The notes under the pieces were generated by a model. That model was not told the origin of the DNA. It ran no database searches and saw only the letters and a list, made by a program, of their open reading frames with translations. Shown one piece after another: positions 34,830 to 44,744 of a stretch of DNA of 64,000 bases. The DNA is from an uncultured Lachnospiraceae bacterium (GTDB taxonomy: Bacteria; Bacillota; Clostridia; Lachnospirales; Lachnospiraceae), in NCBI GenBank assembly GCA_934309145.1, contig CAKRCW010000001.1, forward strand, positions 186,001 to 250,000, read 5' to 3'. The position numbers and the translations under genes were made by a program. The first letter of the stretch is position 1. Each line of letters opens with the position of its first letter.

Positions 34830-35960
34830 TTATGAATTTTCAAATCTGTTAACCTTTACCCCATTAACCATGAGTTCATCGTTAATCTCAATGACTATGC
34901 AATTCTTACCATCTATCTTTCTTACTTCTACATAATCAGTAAATTCCATAGGAAGTGATACCTCAGTCTTGCCAGACTTTATCTTTAACTTATTGCTTCC
35001 CTCAAATACGTTGCTAAGGAGGACCTTTCCATTAACCTCTGTCTGCTCATCAAAGTTCTTCTTGAAGGTCGCTATCTCCTCTTCCTCAAAGCCGCTCTCC
35101 TCAAGTATTCTTGCTGTATCATTTTTATCTACAACATTTTCCTCTGGTGCATCCTTTAATTCTATCTCCCGCTCTCTTATATTTGAATAAATAGCCTTTG
35201 CTTTGTCAAAGGTCATCTCATCCACTGCCTCTATGGCATTTATAAACATCTCATTTTGCTGACCTGCAGTTGCAGGAACAACGCATCCAAGCACATCATC
35301 AAGCAAACCATCATTTAACTCTGACGGTTTCTTAGTATAATATAACACGCTATGTATATCTGTTGCCCTGTCATTAAATGCAGGGAAAAGGAATCCATGC
35401 ATAGGTGGTTCAACCATCATATTACGCATTGCATTTTCAAGGCTGTTATCTACAGGATTATATATAAGTCCTGCCTTAGACGGTTTCATAGGGCATATAA
35501 GTGTGAGATTAAACTTATATACAACATCTGATGCGTCATCCATACCTATTCCGTCCGTGGTCTGTCCAGGGACATCGTATATTCCGTATAAAACCATAAT
35601 ATAATAATTATCAACATAATCATAAGAAGCCTTTATGCTCTCAAAATACTTCTCCAAAAGAGTTTCATCCTTTAACTCAGAATCAAGCAGCTCCATAAGT
35701 GTATCCCTGTTATGTACTGTCTTTCCTGCCTCCTTGTTAAATTCAAGATTAACAAGATTTTTACCCGGTCTGCCAGACAAGCCTTTCTTAATTAAATCAA
35801 AGTATTTATGCTGCTCATCCTCAGGTAAAACAAGGAATTTCCCATGTGGTATTATGTGCATTTCCTTGTTAGCGTCTATGTAACAGCCTGCCAGCTTATG
35901 AATACAGCAGTCTGTATTTGTTAATATCTTCTTTATCTCAGCAATTTCTTTTTGTACCAT
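34830..35960 (-). CDS. DUF4317 family protein
   Basis: The 376-residue protein starts MVQKEIAEIKKILT and matches DUF4317, a soluble family widespread in Lachnospiraceae and relatives with no known activity. It has no signal peptide or membrane helix. Visible conserved segments include KLAGCYIDANKE and NPVDNSLENAMRNMM. The C-terminal ~110 residues form a charged, probably helical and beta extension. It lies 24 nt behind the hybrid kinase gene on the same strand. Confidence 0.9.
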   Translation of the reverse strand: MVQKEIAEIKKILTNTDCCIHKLAGCYIDANKEMHIIPHGKFLVLPEDEQHKYFDLIKKGLSGRPGKNLVNLEFNKEAGKTVHNRDTLMELLDSELKDETLLEKYFESIKASYDYVDNYYIMVLYGIYDVPGQTTDGIGMDDASDVVYKFNLTLICPMKPSKAGLIYNPVDNSLENAMRNMMVEPPMHGFLFPAFNDRATDIHSVLYYTKKPSELNDGLLDDVLGCVVPATAGQQNEMFINAIEAVDEMTFDKAKAIYSNIREREIELKDAPEENVVDKNDTARILEESGFEEEEIATFKKNFDEQTEVNGKVLLSNVFEGSNKLKIKSGKTEVSLPMEFTDYVEVRKIDGKNCIVIEINDELMVNGVKVNRFENS

Positions 35961-35984
35961 TATATATTACCTATATCCCTTTTA

Positions 35985-38900
35985 TTATCTCTTTAAGTCA
36001 AAATACGTTGTTACAAGCTCAGATATCATGGCTGAATCGCGTTTGTCCACAGCTTCCTTAAGTACCACTATAAACTCTGCATCCTCACCCATATATCGTT
36101 TAGAATCAATGAGTTCAATAGTTTTTATAACCGACTCGTAATCACCATTTTTAGAATCTGTTACAAGGATTTCCAAGAGGCTCATATCTATAGAGTCCTG
36201 ATTGTCATCAGTATGTTTCTCCTCACGCTGCTCTCTTTCCTTAGCTTTCTGCTCAGCATATTCCTCATCTGACATACCGGAAACGCTATCCATATAAGAT
36301 ACATACTCTTCTATTGCGAGGAGTACATCAAGTAAATCATCTGTAAAGCCCTCTATATTATCCTTTACATATTCCCTGTTTCCTATATTGATTGCCGCCT
36401 CAAGTCTAGATGCTTCCTTAGACAACTCATTAGCGCCAACGCTTGCACTGTTCGTCCTTATAGAATGTATCTTCGTCTTAAAGCCTCTCGCATCTCTGCC
36501 AATCTTGTCATATAGCTCATCAATAGCCGCAGCATTCTGATTATAATAGGTAACTATAAGCCTGTTATATACATCTATGCTTCCACCAATCTTAGCTATA
36601 GCTCCCTCTACGTCTATATATGGTTTAAGCTTGTCCAAGCCCTCTCCATATCTTGAACCGCTTATATACTGTTCCATGTCGCTTGATTTTTCTTTTATCT
36701 TATTCTCAGGAAGACAATCCTTAAGTATAGCAGCTATTCGTCTTGGTTCAAGCGGCTTTAACAGGCTATCCGTGAAGCCCTCTCCGAGAAGTCTGTCCTT
36801 ATTCTCCTCAATCGCATTAGTGTCCATAGCTATGATAGGAAGATATGCATATGAATCTCCCTCTATGTCCCTTATCTCGCGCATAGCATCAAGACCGCTC
36901 ATAATAGGCATGGTCAAATCCATAAATACAACGTCATATTCATGGTTCATGACCATATCTATAGCGCCAACTCCAGATGATGCAACATCAACCTTCATCT
37001 CGAATCTCTCAAGTATCTTTGCCGATACCTCCCTGCTTACATCATCATCATCAACCAGAAGAGCATTTACATCCGGAAGCCACAGCTTATCTGCTGTCTC
37101 CTTAGATACCTTCTCCTCTATCTTTGAAAATGCATGGTTTGACGAATCCTTGTTAGCTATCTTCTGGATTACTGAAAGTGAGAAGGTCGAGCCGGAACCA
37201 TAAACACTCTCAACCTCTATCTCACCACGAATAAGATCGGCATAGCCCTTAGCTATTGCAAGTCCAACTCCATTTCCTGCATGAATACCACTTTTGGCAT
37301 TATCAACTATGTTGTATGCCTCAAACAAATCATCAAGTCTATCCTCCTGTATTCCTATACCCGTATCTGATACAGTAAATACAACATTCATCATGCCATG
37401 GTGAGACTTGTCCACATACTCAAAGCAGTCAACAGACAGAGTTATTGAACCTTCCTTTGTATATTTTACAGCGTTGTCCAACATTCTATCTATTATATCA
37501 GTTATCTTGTCCTTGTCACCAATTACGTTATCAGAAAGTATATCTCCTAACTCCACGAAGAACTTAACTGCTCTATCTCCTATTCTATTCTTGTTCTTCT
37601 CAGCAAGGTCGTATATCATACCTGATATCGAATAAGGCGCTTCCTCTGCAATAATTCTTCCAGCCTCAATCTTGGCAAGCAGAATAATATCATCAACTTT
37701 GTTGATTATCTCCCCACCAATATCATATATACTCTGTATTTTTGCCTTATTATCCTCATCATTCTCAAATATGTGAATAAGCTCATCAGCCTTAACCATC
37801 ATGGCATTTATAGGAGTCTTTATCTCGTTACTCATATTGGCAAGATAATCGTTTTTGGCACTGCTTGATTTGATTGCCTCCTCATGTTCCTTTGAAAGTC
37901 TCTCAAGTGCAAAGCTATTTTTCTGAATTGCCTTTCTAAAATGCAGGAATACAAACACAGCTATTAATATAGCAACAATAATAATCGCAAGTAGTATAAA
38001 TCTGGCTATCTTATTTTCAAAGAAACTGTTTTCCTTTACAATGGTAAATGATATCTCGCTCTCACAGATAGTTCCATCTCCATTATGTGCATTTATTGTA
38101 AATTCGTATGTTCCACCATCCAGATTAGTATATACAGCCTCCATAGCATCAGTACCACTTATAACTATAGGATTTTCGTCAAACCCTTTAAGCGAATACT
38201 CAACCTGAATATTACCACGGTTACAATAACTAAAAACAGCAAAATCAATTGTTATTCTCGATACGTTATTACCTATCTTAAGTCCATCATCCAAGTCATT
38301 AAACTCATATGTCACGCCGTCAACATCAACGGCTGTAACGCTTATCTTAGGTGCAACCTGATTGGTATATATATTGGCAGTATCAAGTACACATATTCCG
38401 GTGTCACAGCATACATATAATTTGTTGTCACCATCTATATATGCTTTTCCTGTTGTATTTATTGTCTTTGTTAAACCATCATTCTCATTAAAATATCTGC
38501 CTGATAATCCCTGATTGCCAAGCAGCTCCTCCTCTGTCGCACAAAGGACACCCATTGAACCAACAATCCATATATTACCATCATTAATTAAGACATCATA
38601 TATGCTGTTGGAAACTTCTATATTACTTATACTTCTGAATGACTCATTATAAAAGCAAAGGCCACTATCAGTACCAATCCACAAGCCCTGTTCACCCTCA
38701 ACAATCGAAGTCACAACGTTGGAATTAAGCCCTGAATCAACAGTGTAATTCTCAATATTTAAATCCTTGCCCAAAGTAATTACATATATTCCACCATCAT
38801 CTGTTCCAACATATATCTTCTTATCCGAATCCTGATATATACAATTAACATGAGAATATAACAATCCGTCATCCTCTGTAAATGTATATTTCACCACTCC

Positions 38901-40271
38901 GTCCTTGGATAATATGGCAACACCATCATCTGTTCCTGCCGCAATCATTCCACTGCTCAGCTCTATTGAACAGTTCACAGACAAGCTTGGCAGATTGTTG
39001 CTTCTTCCATAGCTTACAATCTCTCCATCCTTTGACACCTTAACTAATCCATATTTTCTATATGTGCTTATCCAGAGATTGCCATCTGAATCACTTGTTA
39101 TATGCCTTACGCTTATTCCTGACAACATATCTGTAAGTTCATTATTAACTCGTTCACCATATTCGTCATATATTATAAGTCCTGCATCAGAACCTATATA
39201 CTTATCATTCTGATATGTATATACAGTATTAACCATGGTTTCCTGCATACCGGTACTCATATTATAATCCACAAATTTACTACGGCTCAAAAGAAGAAGT
39301 CCCATTCTTCCCGAAGCAATCCAGTAATTGCCCTCATAATCCTGTATTATATCAGTGAGATATGTGTCAATCTCGCAGTCATTAACCTTAACAAAGTTCT
39401 CCGAAGCATCCATATATCCGAGACCATTTTCTCCACATATCCATATTTTTCCGGAAGAATCAAGCATTATTCCATTTACACCATCTACTCCGACTGCAAG
39501 CTTCGCATATGATACCCTGCTCTTAAACTTGATTATCTCTCGACCTGTACTTCCGACATATATATATCCATTTATCTCCTTAATAGACAATATATCATCT
39601 GTCACTATATCACCGGCATTAATGCTATACTGTTTCTTCTCTGAATCAGCTATATATATATAATTGTCAGCTGTTATGAACCATATCTCATCATCCTTAG
39701 CCTCCATCTCCTTAACTTCCACACCCTTAAGATTACTGTCAGGGTGTGCTTTAAGGTGAAGCTCTCCATTCTCATCCTCTTCGCATATATATACTCCATC
39801 CACAGTCGCAACATATATAATTCCATCAGAGGTCTGGCATATATCATTTATCTGCTTTATTCCATTATAATACTCATCCTGAAAATGATAATTCTCACCA
39901 TTCTTTATATAGAATAAACCATAATTGTCAGTTCCTATCCAGACTCTTCCCTTATCATCCTGATAAATGCAATTAATCGAATATACGTCTGTTCTCTCTG
40001 TGTCCCAGAGATTGATACTCTGAAACTCCGCTCCGTCTGTACGATACAAACCACCATCGGTACCTACCCACACATAACCGCTTGATGACTGATACAGGCA
40101 GGTAACCTCGTTACTTCCTATTCCATTTTTCTGGTTATATACAGTCTGTATATACTGGGCTATAAATGAGTCCTTAGCCTTAGTGTTTATATCAGGCACG
40201 AGAAAAAGGCATACCATAAGGAATGCCATTATCATAGATATTATTCTCGTCCATACATTGTTTAATCTCAT
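35985..40271 (-). CDS. Hybrid two-component sensor with propeller domains, phospho-His replaced by Asn
   Basis: The 1428-residue protein has a signal peptide or anchor, about a dozen two-component-propeller repeats (such as SSGYVWVGTDGGLYRTDG), a Y_Y_Y-like domain, a membrane helix near residue 770, a kinase core, a receiver (acceptor Asp 1118 in VFMDLTMP) and an HPt domain (His 1269 in KIHSIRTNS). The dimerisation box reads LANMSNEIKTPINAMM: the usual His is Asn 815. The ATP site (MLDNAVKYT, DTGIGI, GNGVGLAIA) is intact. Autophosphorylation at the normal site is thus excluded; it could act on a partner or as a phosphate acceptor only. No AraC output domain is present. The ribosome site is 14 nt from the ATG. 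Confidence 0.92.
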   Translation of the reverse strand: MRLNNVWTRIISMIMAFLMVCLFLVPDINTKAKDSFIAQYIQTVYNQKNGIGSNEVTCLYQSSSGYVWVGTDGGLYRTDGAEFQSINLWDTERTDVYSINCIYQDDKGRVWIGTDNYGLFYIKNGENYHFQDEYYNGIKQINDICQTSDGIIYVATVDGVYICEEDENGELHLKAHPDSNLKGVEVKEMEAKDDEIWFITADNYIYIADSEKKQYSINAGDIVTDDILSIKEINGYIYVGSTGREIIKFKSRVSYAKLAVGVDGVNGIMLDSSGKIWICGENGLGYMDASENFVKVNDCEIDTYLTDIIQDYEGNYWIASGRMGLLLLSRSKFVDYNMSTGMQETMVNTVYTYQNDKYIGSDAGLIIYDEYGERVNNELTDMLSGISVRHITSDSDGNLWISTYRKYGLVKVSKDGEIVSYGRSNNLPSLSVNCSIELSSGMIAAGTDDGVAILSKDGVVKYTFTEDDGLLYSHVNCIYQDSDKKIYVGTDDGGIYVITLGKDLNIENYTVDSGLNSNVVTSIVEGEQGLWIGTDSGLCFYNESFRSISNIEVSNSIYDVLINDGNIWIVGSMGVLCATEEELLGNQGLSGRYFNENDGLTKTINTTGKAYIDGDNKLYVCCDTGICVLDTANIYTNQVAPKISVTAVDVDGVTYEFNDLDDGLKIGNNVSRITIDFAVFSYCNRGNIQVEYSLKGFDENPIVISGTDAMEAVYTNLDGGTYEFTINAHNGDGTICESEISFTIVKENSFFENKIARFILLAIIIVAILIAVFVFLHFRKAIQKNSFALERLSKEHEEAIKSSSAKNDYLANMSNEIKTPINAMMVKADELIHIFENDEDNKAKIQSIYDIGGEIINKVDDIILLAKIEAGRIIAEEAPYSISGMIYDLAEKNKNRIGDRAVKFFVELGDILSDNVIGDKDKITDIIDRMLDNAVKYTKEGSITLSVDCFEYVDKSHHGMMNVVFTVSDTGIGIQEDRLDDLFEAYNIVDNAKSGIHAGNGVGLAIAKGYADLIRGEIEVESVYGSGSTFSLSVIQKIANKDSSNHAFSKIEEKVSKETADKLWLPDVNALLVDDDDVSREVSAKILERFEMKVDVASSGVGAIDMVMNHEYDVVFMDLTMPIMSGLDAMREIRDIEGDSYAYLPIIAMDTNAIEENKDRLLGEGFTDSLLKPLEPRRIAAILKDCLPENKIKEKSSDMEQYISGSRYGEGLDKLKPYIDVEGAIAKIGGSIDVYNRLIVTYYNQNAAAIDELYDKIGRDARGFKTKIHSIRTNSASVGANELSKEASRLEAAINIGNREYVKDNIEGFTDDLLDVLLAIEEYVSYMDSVSGMSDEEYAEQKAKEREQREEKHTDDNQDSIDMSLLEILVTDSKNGDYESVIKTIELIDSKRYMGEDAEFIVVLKEAVDKRDSAMISELVTTYFDLKR

Positions 40272-40280
40272 ATATGAATA

Positions 40281-41660
40281 TTATGCCTCCTGCAAGAAAA
40301 CCTTGTAGCCCTTCCATGCTTCATATATATCTGCCTTAGATGTAATCTCCCATGGTGCATGCATATTAAGAACTGCAACACCACAATCTATTACCTCCAT
40401 ACCATACAAAGACAGAATGTAAGCGATTGTTCCGCCTCCACCTACATCTACCTTTCCAAGCTCAGCAGTCTGGTAACATATCTTGTTATCATCCATCATC
40501 TTTCTTATTTTTGCTATATATTCTGCATTAGCGTCATTTGAACCTGACTTACCGCGTGAACCGGTAAACTTACTAAATACAACTCCTCTTCCAAAATATG
40601 AGGCATTGTTCTTATCAAATGCATTTGCAAATAAAGGATCATATGCTGCATTTACATCTGATGAGAGCATACGCGATGAAGCTAAGCATCTTCTCAATGC
40701 AATCTCACTAAAGCAGCCCATAGCATTCATAAGCTCTGCCACAGAATTCTCAAAGAACATAGACTGCATTCCTGTAGCTCCCACGCTTCCTATCTCTTCC
40801 TTGTCTGTCAAAAGGCAGCAAGTCGTCCTCTTAACCTTATCAACCGCAAGCATTGCCACAAGCGATGTATATGCACATACTCTGTCATCCTGTCCATATG
40901 ACATAATCATACTTCTGTCAATACCCGCTTCTCTTGCCTTTCCGGCAGGTACAATTTCAAGCTCAGCAGATATAAAATCCTCTTCCTCTATGTCATACTT
41001 ATTCTTAAGAAGCTCTAATACAGTCTCCTTTACGGCATCCTTATCCTTGCCAGTCATCTTTTTGCTTCCAAATAATATATCAAGATTCTCTCCCTCAATT
41101 ACCTTGTTAGCCTTCTTCTCCATCTGCTCTCCGGCAAGGTGAATAAGCAAATCTGATACACAAAATACAGGGTCTTTATCACACTCTCCTATAGATATAT
41201 CTATAGTTCTTCCATCCTTCTTACATACAACTCCATGTATGGCAAGCGGAAGTGCAACCCACTGGTATTTCTTTATTCCACCATAGTAATGTGTGTCAAG
41301 GTATGCAAAATCTCCGTTTTCATATAATGGATTCTGTTTTACATCCATACGCGGAGAGTCTATATGTGCTCCAAGAATTGCCATACCCTGCTCCATATCG
41401 TCTGTTCCTATGTTAAACATGGCAACTGTCTTATCCATGCACACATTATATACCTTATCTCCGGCCTTAAGAGTTTCCTTGTTTTTTATTATATCAGCAA
41501 GATTACGATAACCTTTTTCATCAGCCATCTTAACAATCAGTTTAACGCACTCTCTCTCCGTCTTACCGGCATTAAGAAACTCTCTGTAATCAGCACAAAG
41601 GCTGTCCATTTCCTTTATGTCTGCTTCCTCATAGGTTGTCCAGGCATTTATTCTATCCAT
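40281..41660 (-). CDS. M18 family aminopeptidase
   Basis: The 459-residue enzyme has the zinc-ligand sites of M18 peptidases: GAHIDSPRMDVK, LLTDKEEIGSVGATG and HAPWEI near the C-terminus. It releases acidic or neutral N-terminal residues from peptides in the cytoplasm. It is of normal length and lies 20 nt behind the aminotransferase gene and 10 nt ahead of the hybrid sensor, so it may be co-transcribed with both. Confidence 0.95.
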   Translation of the reverse strand: MDRINAWTTYEEADIKEMDSLCADYREFLNAGKTERECVKLIVKMADEKGYRNLADIIKNKETLKAGDKVYNVCMDKTVAMFNIGTDDMEQGMAILGAHIDSPRMDVKQNPLYENGDFAYLDTHYYGGIKKYQWVALPLAIHGVVCKKDGRTIDISIGECDKDPVFCVSDLLIHLAGEQMEKKANKVIEGENLDILFGSKKMTGKDKDAVKETVLELLKNKYDIEEEDFISAELEIVPAGKAREAGIDRSMIMSYGQDDRVCAYTSLVAMLAVDKVKRTTCCLLTDKEEIGSVGATGMQSMFFENSVAELMNAMGCFSEIALRRCLASSRMLSSDVNAAYDPLFANAFDKNNASYFGRGVVFSKFTGSRGKSGSNDANAEYIAKIRKMMDDNKICYQTAELGKVDVGGGGTIAYILSLYGMEVIDCGVAVLNMHAPWEITSKADIYEAWKGYKVFLQEA

Positions 41661-41680
41661 CTTTTATCACCTCATATATG

Positions 41681-42895
41681 CTATTTAATAATATCCTTTA
41701 TGACCTTATCTAATATCTCAAATGCCTTGTCGCAATCCTCCGTTGTGACATTAAGAGGTGGAACAAGTCGTATAACTGATGGTCTTACCGCTGTAATGAG
41801 CAAGCCATTGTCAGCAGAATTGTATTTGACATCTGTAGCTATATCCCTGTCAAATTCTACACCTATCATAAGTCCTCGTCCACGAACCTCCTTGACGCAA
41901 GGCAATTTAGCAAGCTTATCTCTGAAATATGCACCAACCTTGTCTGAGTTCTCAGGGAGCTTATTGTCAATTATCTCCTTTATCTGTGCATATGATGCAG
42001 CACATGCAACAGGGTTTCCTGCATATGTACTTCCGTGTGCTCCAGGTCCGAAGGTTTCAGCCAACTTACTGCTTGTACACATTGCTCCTATTGGCATTCC
42101 GCCTCCCATGGCCTTAGCCATACTTATCGCATCAGGCTTTACACCATAGCCCATGTATGCCATAAGACTTCCCGTTCTTCCCCATCCGGTCTGAACCTCA
42201 TCGAATAAAAGAAGCATATTTCTCTCATCGCAGAGCTTTCTTAAGCCCTTTAAGAATTCCTCAGTTGCAGGAATAACTCCGCCTTCACCCTGAACCGGCT
42301 CAACCATGATAGCTATCGTATTCTCTGTACACGCATCCTCAAATGACTTCAAATCATTATAAGCTGCATATGAAAATCCTGGAATAAATGGATCATAATT
42401 CTTCTGTATTGCAGAATCAGGCTGTCCCGTTGCTGCAAGTGTTGCAAGTGTTCTTCCATGGAAGCTGTTATAAGCTGTAACTATATGATAACGCTCTGGT
42501 CCAAAATTATCCTTGCCATACTTACGGGCAAGCTTAATCATAACCTCATTTGCCTCTGCACCTGAATTCTGAAAATATATTTTCTCAAATCCGATTGATT
42601 GGCAAATAAGCTCAGCAGCCATCGCCTGTGGCACAGTATAACAATAGTTAGACGCATGCATCATGGACTGACACTGGTCTATAATTGCAGAAACGACATT
42701 CTTATTACAATGTCCGGCAGAATTAACAGCAATTCCTGCCATGAAATCAAGATATTTCTTTCCAGTCTCATCTATTACATATGAGCCTTCTCCCTGATCT
42801 GCAACAAAGTCAAATCGCTTAAATGTCTCATGAAAATAAGTGTCATACATTTCCTTTAATTCTTCTTTAGTCTTTCCAGTATCTTTTAATTTCAT
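41681..42895 (-). CDS. argD: Acetylornithine-type aminotransferase
   Basis: The 404-residue, PLP-dependent class-III aminotransferase shows the PLP-binding LLLFDEVQTGWGRTG, the Schiff-base Lys in ISMAKAMGGGMPIGA and GNPVACAA. It most resembles acetylornithine aminotransferase of arginine synthesis, but no other arg gene is nearby, so a related substrate is possible. AGAGGTAGAGAG precedes the ATG. A hairpin separates it from the CheV gene upstream. Confidence 0.88.
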   Translation of the reverse strand: MKLKDTGKTKEELKEMYDTYFHETFKRFDFVADQGEGSYVIDETGKKYLDFMAGIAVNSAGHCNKNVVSAIIDQCQSMMHASNYCYTVPQAMAAELICQSIGFEKIYFQNSGAEANEVMIKLARKYGKDNFGPERYHIVTAYNSFHGRTLATLAATGQPDSAIQKNYDPFIPGFSYAAYNDLKSFEDACTENTIAIMVEPVQGEGGVIPATEEFLKGLRKLCDERNMLLLFDEVQTGWGRTGSLMAYMGYGVKPDAISMAKAMGGGMPIGAMCTSSKLAETFGPGAHGSTYAGNPVACAASYAQIKEIIDNKLPENSDKVGAYFRDKLAKLPCVKEVRGRGLMIGVEFDRDIATDVKYNSADNGLLITAVRPSVIRLVPPLNVTTEDCDKAFEILDKVIKDIIK

Positions 42896-42919
42896 TCTCT
42901 CTACCTCTTATTATTAAAT

Positions 42920-42952
42920 TATATATGCCGGCAGTAAACTGCCGGCATATAC
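42920..42952 (-). terminator. Hairpin after the cheV gene
   Basis: A very stable stem (TATGCCGGCAG with CTGCCGGCATA, 4-nt loop) follows the CheV stop. The tract after it on the minus strand is A/T-rich but not a clean T run, so termination is likely but not certain. Confidence 0.65.
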
Positions 42953-42958
42953 TATTAT

Positions 42959-43870
42959 TTATCCATATATCTTGCTGGCAACCAATTCATCCAGTATATC
43001 TACAAGCTTGCCAATCTCCGGCTTGCTTATCTGTGCATTTGCACCGAGCATCTCGCCCTTTCTCTTCATATCCTCATTAATAAGTGATGAGAACACTACT
43101 ATAGGTATCTGTTTAAGTCCTTCTGTATCACGGACGAGCTTTATAAGATGATGTCCGTCCATCTGTGGCATCTCAATATCGGTGATAATGCATTTTGCAC
43201 CATAATCAACGCCATTATTCTTCTTGAGCTCACACAGGTAATCCCACGCTTCTTGTCCATTATTCTTAATAGTAAGCTTAGTGTATCCTGCCATATTAAG
43301 TGAATCCTTAATAAGCTGGCAAAGCATCATGGAATCCTCAACAACTAAGATTGGTATTTCATTTCTTGCTCTGTCACTTAATCCTGTCACCTGAGATACC
43401 TTAAGGCTTGTTTCAGGGCATATTCCCTCAACAATTCTCTCGAAATCAAGTATTATAAGCAGATTGTCATCATTCTTAATTATGCCGGTTGCAACTCCCG
43501 TACCAGGTCCGCTCACCGTAGCATCCGGTTTTACAACATCTGCCCACGAAACTCTGTTAATTCCAAGCACTGACTGAACATCAAATGCTATGTTAAGGTT
43601 ATTAAAGTTAGTTACAATAAGAAAATTATTTCTTCGGTCATAGTTGTCAAATCCAAGTGCCATAAACAAGTCTATTACTGTAATAATATCCCCTCTTGGC
43701 ATGAATATTCCCTCAATGCATGGATGAGAATTAGGAACAGGCGTTATCTCTGTATAAGGAAGAATTTCTCTTACCTTCTCTACATTGATACCATAATGGT
43801 TACCATTTATAACGAATTCCAGAACCTCAAGCTCATTAGTACCGCTCTCTAATAAAATATTTGTATCCAT
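42959..43870 (-). CDS. cheV: CheV-type chemotaxis coupling protein
   Basis: The 303-residue protein joins a CheW domain (about residues 10-150, LEFVINGNHYGINVEKVREIL) to a receiver with acceptor Asp in CIITDIEMPQMDG and Lys in ISKPEIG. CheV links chemoreceptors to CheA and adapts signalling by phosphorylation. No che or flagellar operon is in the window, but two CheX-type phosphatases and a CheY are. It lies 15 nt behind a lipoprotein gene. Confidence 0.93.
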   Translation of the reverse strand: MDTNILLESGTNELEVLEFVINGNHYGINVEKVREILPYTEITPVPNSHPCIEGIFMPRGDIITVIDLFMALGFDNYDRRNNFLIVTNFNNLNIAFDVQSVLGINRVSWADVVKPDATVSGPGTGVATGIIKNDDNLLIILDFERIVEGICPETSLKVSQVTGLSDRARNEIPILVVEDSMMLCQLIKDSLNMAGYTKLTIKNNGQEAWDYLCELKKNNGVDYGAKCIITDIEMPQMDGHHLIKLVRDTEGLKQIPIVVFSSLINEDMKRKGEMLGANAQISKPEIGKLVDILDELVASKIYG

Positions 43871-43885
43871 ATATTACCTCCTCCA

Positions 43886-44647
43886 CTATTGTAGCTGTAT
43901 AACCTTGCTGTCATTCATATAGTTAATCTGTAATTTCAAGTCACTAATCTTATCTGCAACAGACTCCGATACCTGAAACAAGAGAACAGCCTCCTGTCTC
44001 ATGCTCGCATCTATAGTTGCCTGATATGTATAAAGGTCGTCAATAAGTATAGTCAGCATCTGGTTTGCCTTCTTGCTGTCATTAACTATTATGCTATACT
44101 CAACATCCTTACTATACATATCTATATTCTGCTTGTCGTTAGTCTTATTCTCCACATCAAACTTAAGTACCAGAAGCTTGTAGCCCTTAGGAGCTACAAT
44201 TTCCATATATATCCCATCCTGATCATATGACGGATATTTGTCTAAGAGCATATAGTATGCATATCTTATTGATGCTGTATCTACTCCAACATATCCCGCA
44301 ATATCAAAATCTGTAGTTTCGTTAGCAGTAATTCCCGATACATCAGTCCACTGTTGTTCAGTCTTAGGTTCCTCTGTAGTCACTTCTTCCTGTGTAGCGG
44401 ACTCCTCTGTTACTTCCTCTGTTGTAAGCTCCTCTGTTGTCTTATCCGCATCGAGTGGCGTCGCCTCAGTAGCAACAGTATCATCATAATACTTCATATC
44501 TGTATTTCTATCATACTTAAGCAGAAGCTCTGCCGCATACTCAGCTATTATATAATTCTCATCATCTGTCAGTTCTATAGTTTTTGTACAACCTGTAAAA
44601 GCAAAAACTAAAACGATAATGCAGCCTGCAAAAAAACACCTTTTCAT
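43886..44647 (-). CDS. Lipoprotein with Thr/Glu-rich linker, unknown function
   Basis: The protein of about 253 residues begins with a lipoprotein signal ending FTGC (lipobox at about residues 17-20). A repetitive Thr/Glu linker (ELTTEEVTEESATQEEVTTE) separates it from a C-terminal domain of about 130 residues resembling DUF4352/DUF5067-like immunoglobulin-type folds (YKLLVLKFDVENKTND), commonly found in Firmicute lipoproteins. Start at 44647 is fixed by GGAGG. Its neighbour is cheV; a functional link is unproven. Confidence 0.85.
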   Translation of the reverse strand: MKRCFFAGCIIVLVFAFTGCTKTIELTDDENYIIAEYAAELLLKYDRNTDMKYYDDTVATEATPLDADKTTEELTTEEVTEESATQEEVTTEEPKTEQQWTDVSGITANETTDFDIAGYVGVDTASIRYAYYMLLDKYPSYDQDGIYMEIVAPKGYKLLVLKFDVENKTNDKQNIDMYSKDVEYSIIVNDSKKANQMLTILIDDLYTYQATIDASMRQEAVLLFQVSESVADKISDLKLQINYMNDSKVIQLQ

Positions 44648-44744
44648 GTAAACCTCCGAACACATATCCATATGCCATATCTTATATAATTTTACCACTA
44701 TTTTAATATATCAGCAAGCATATTAACTATGTTTTAATTATGTT

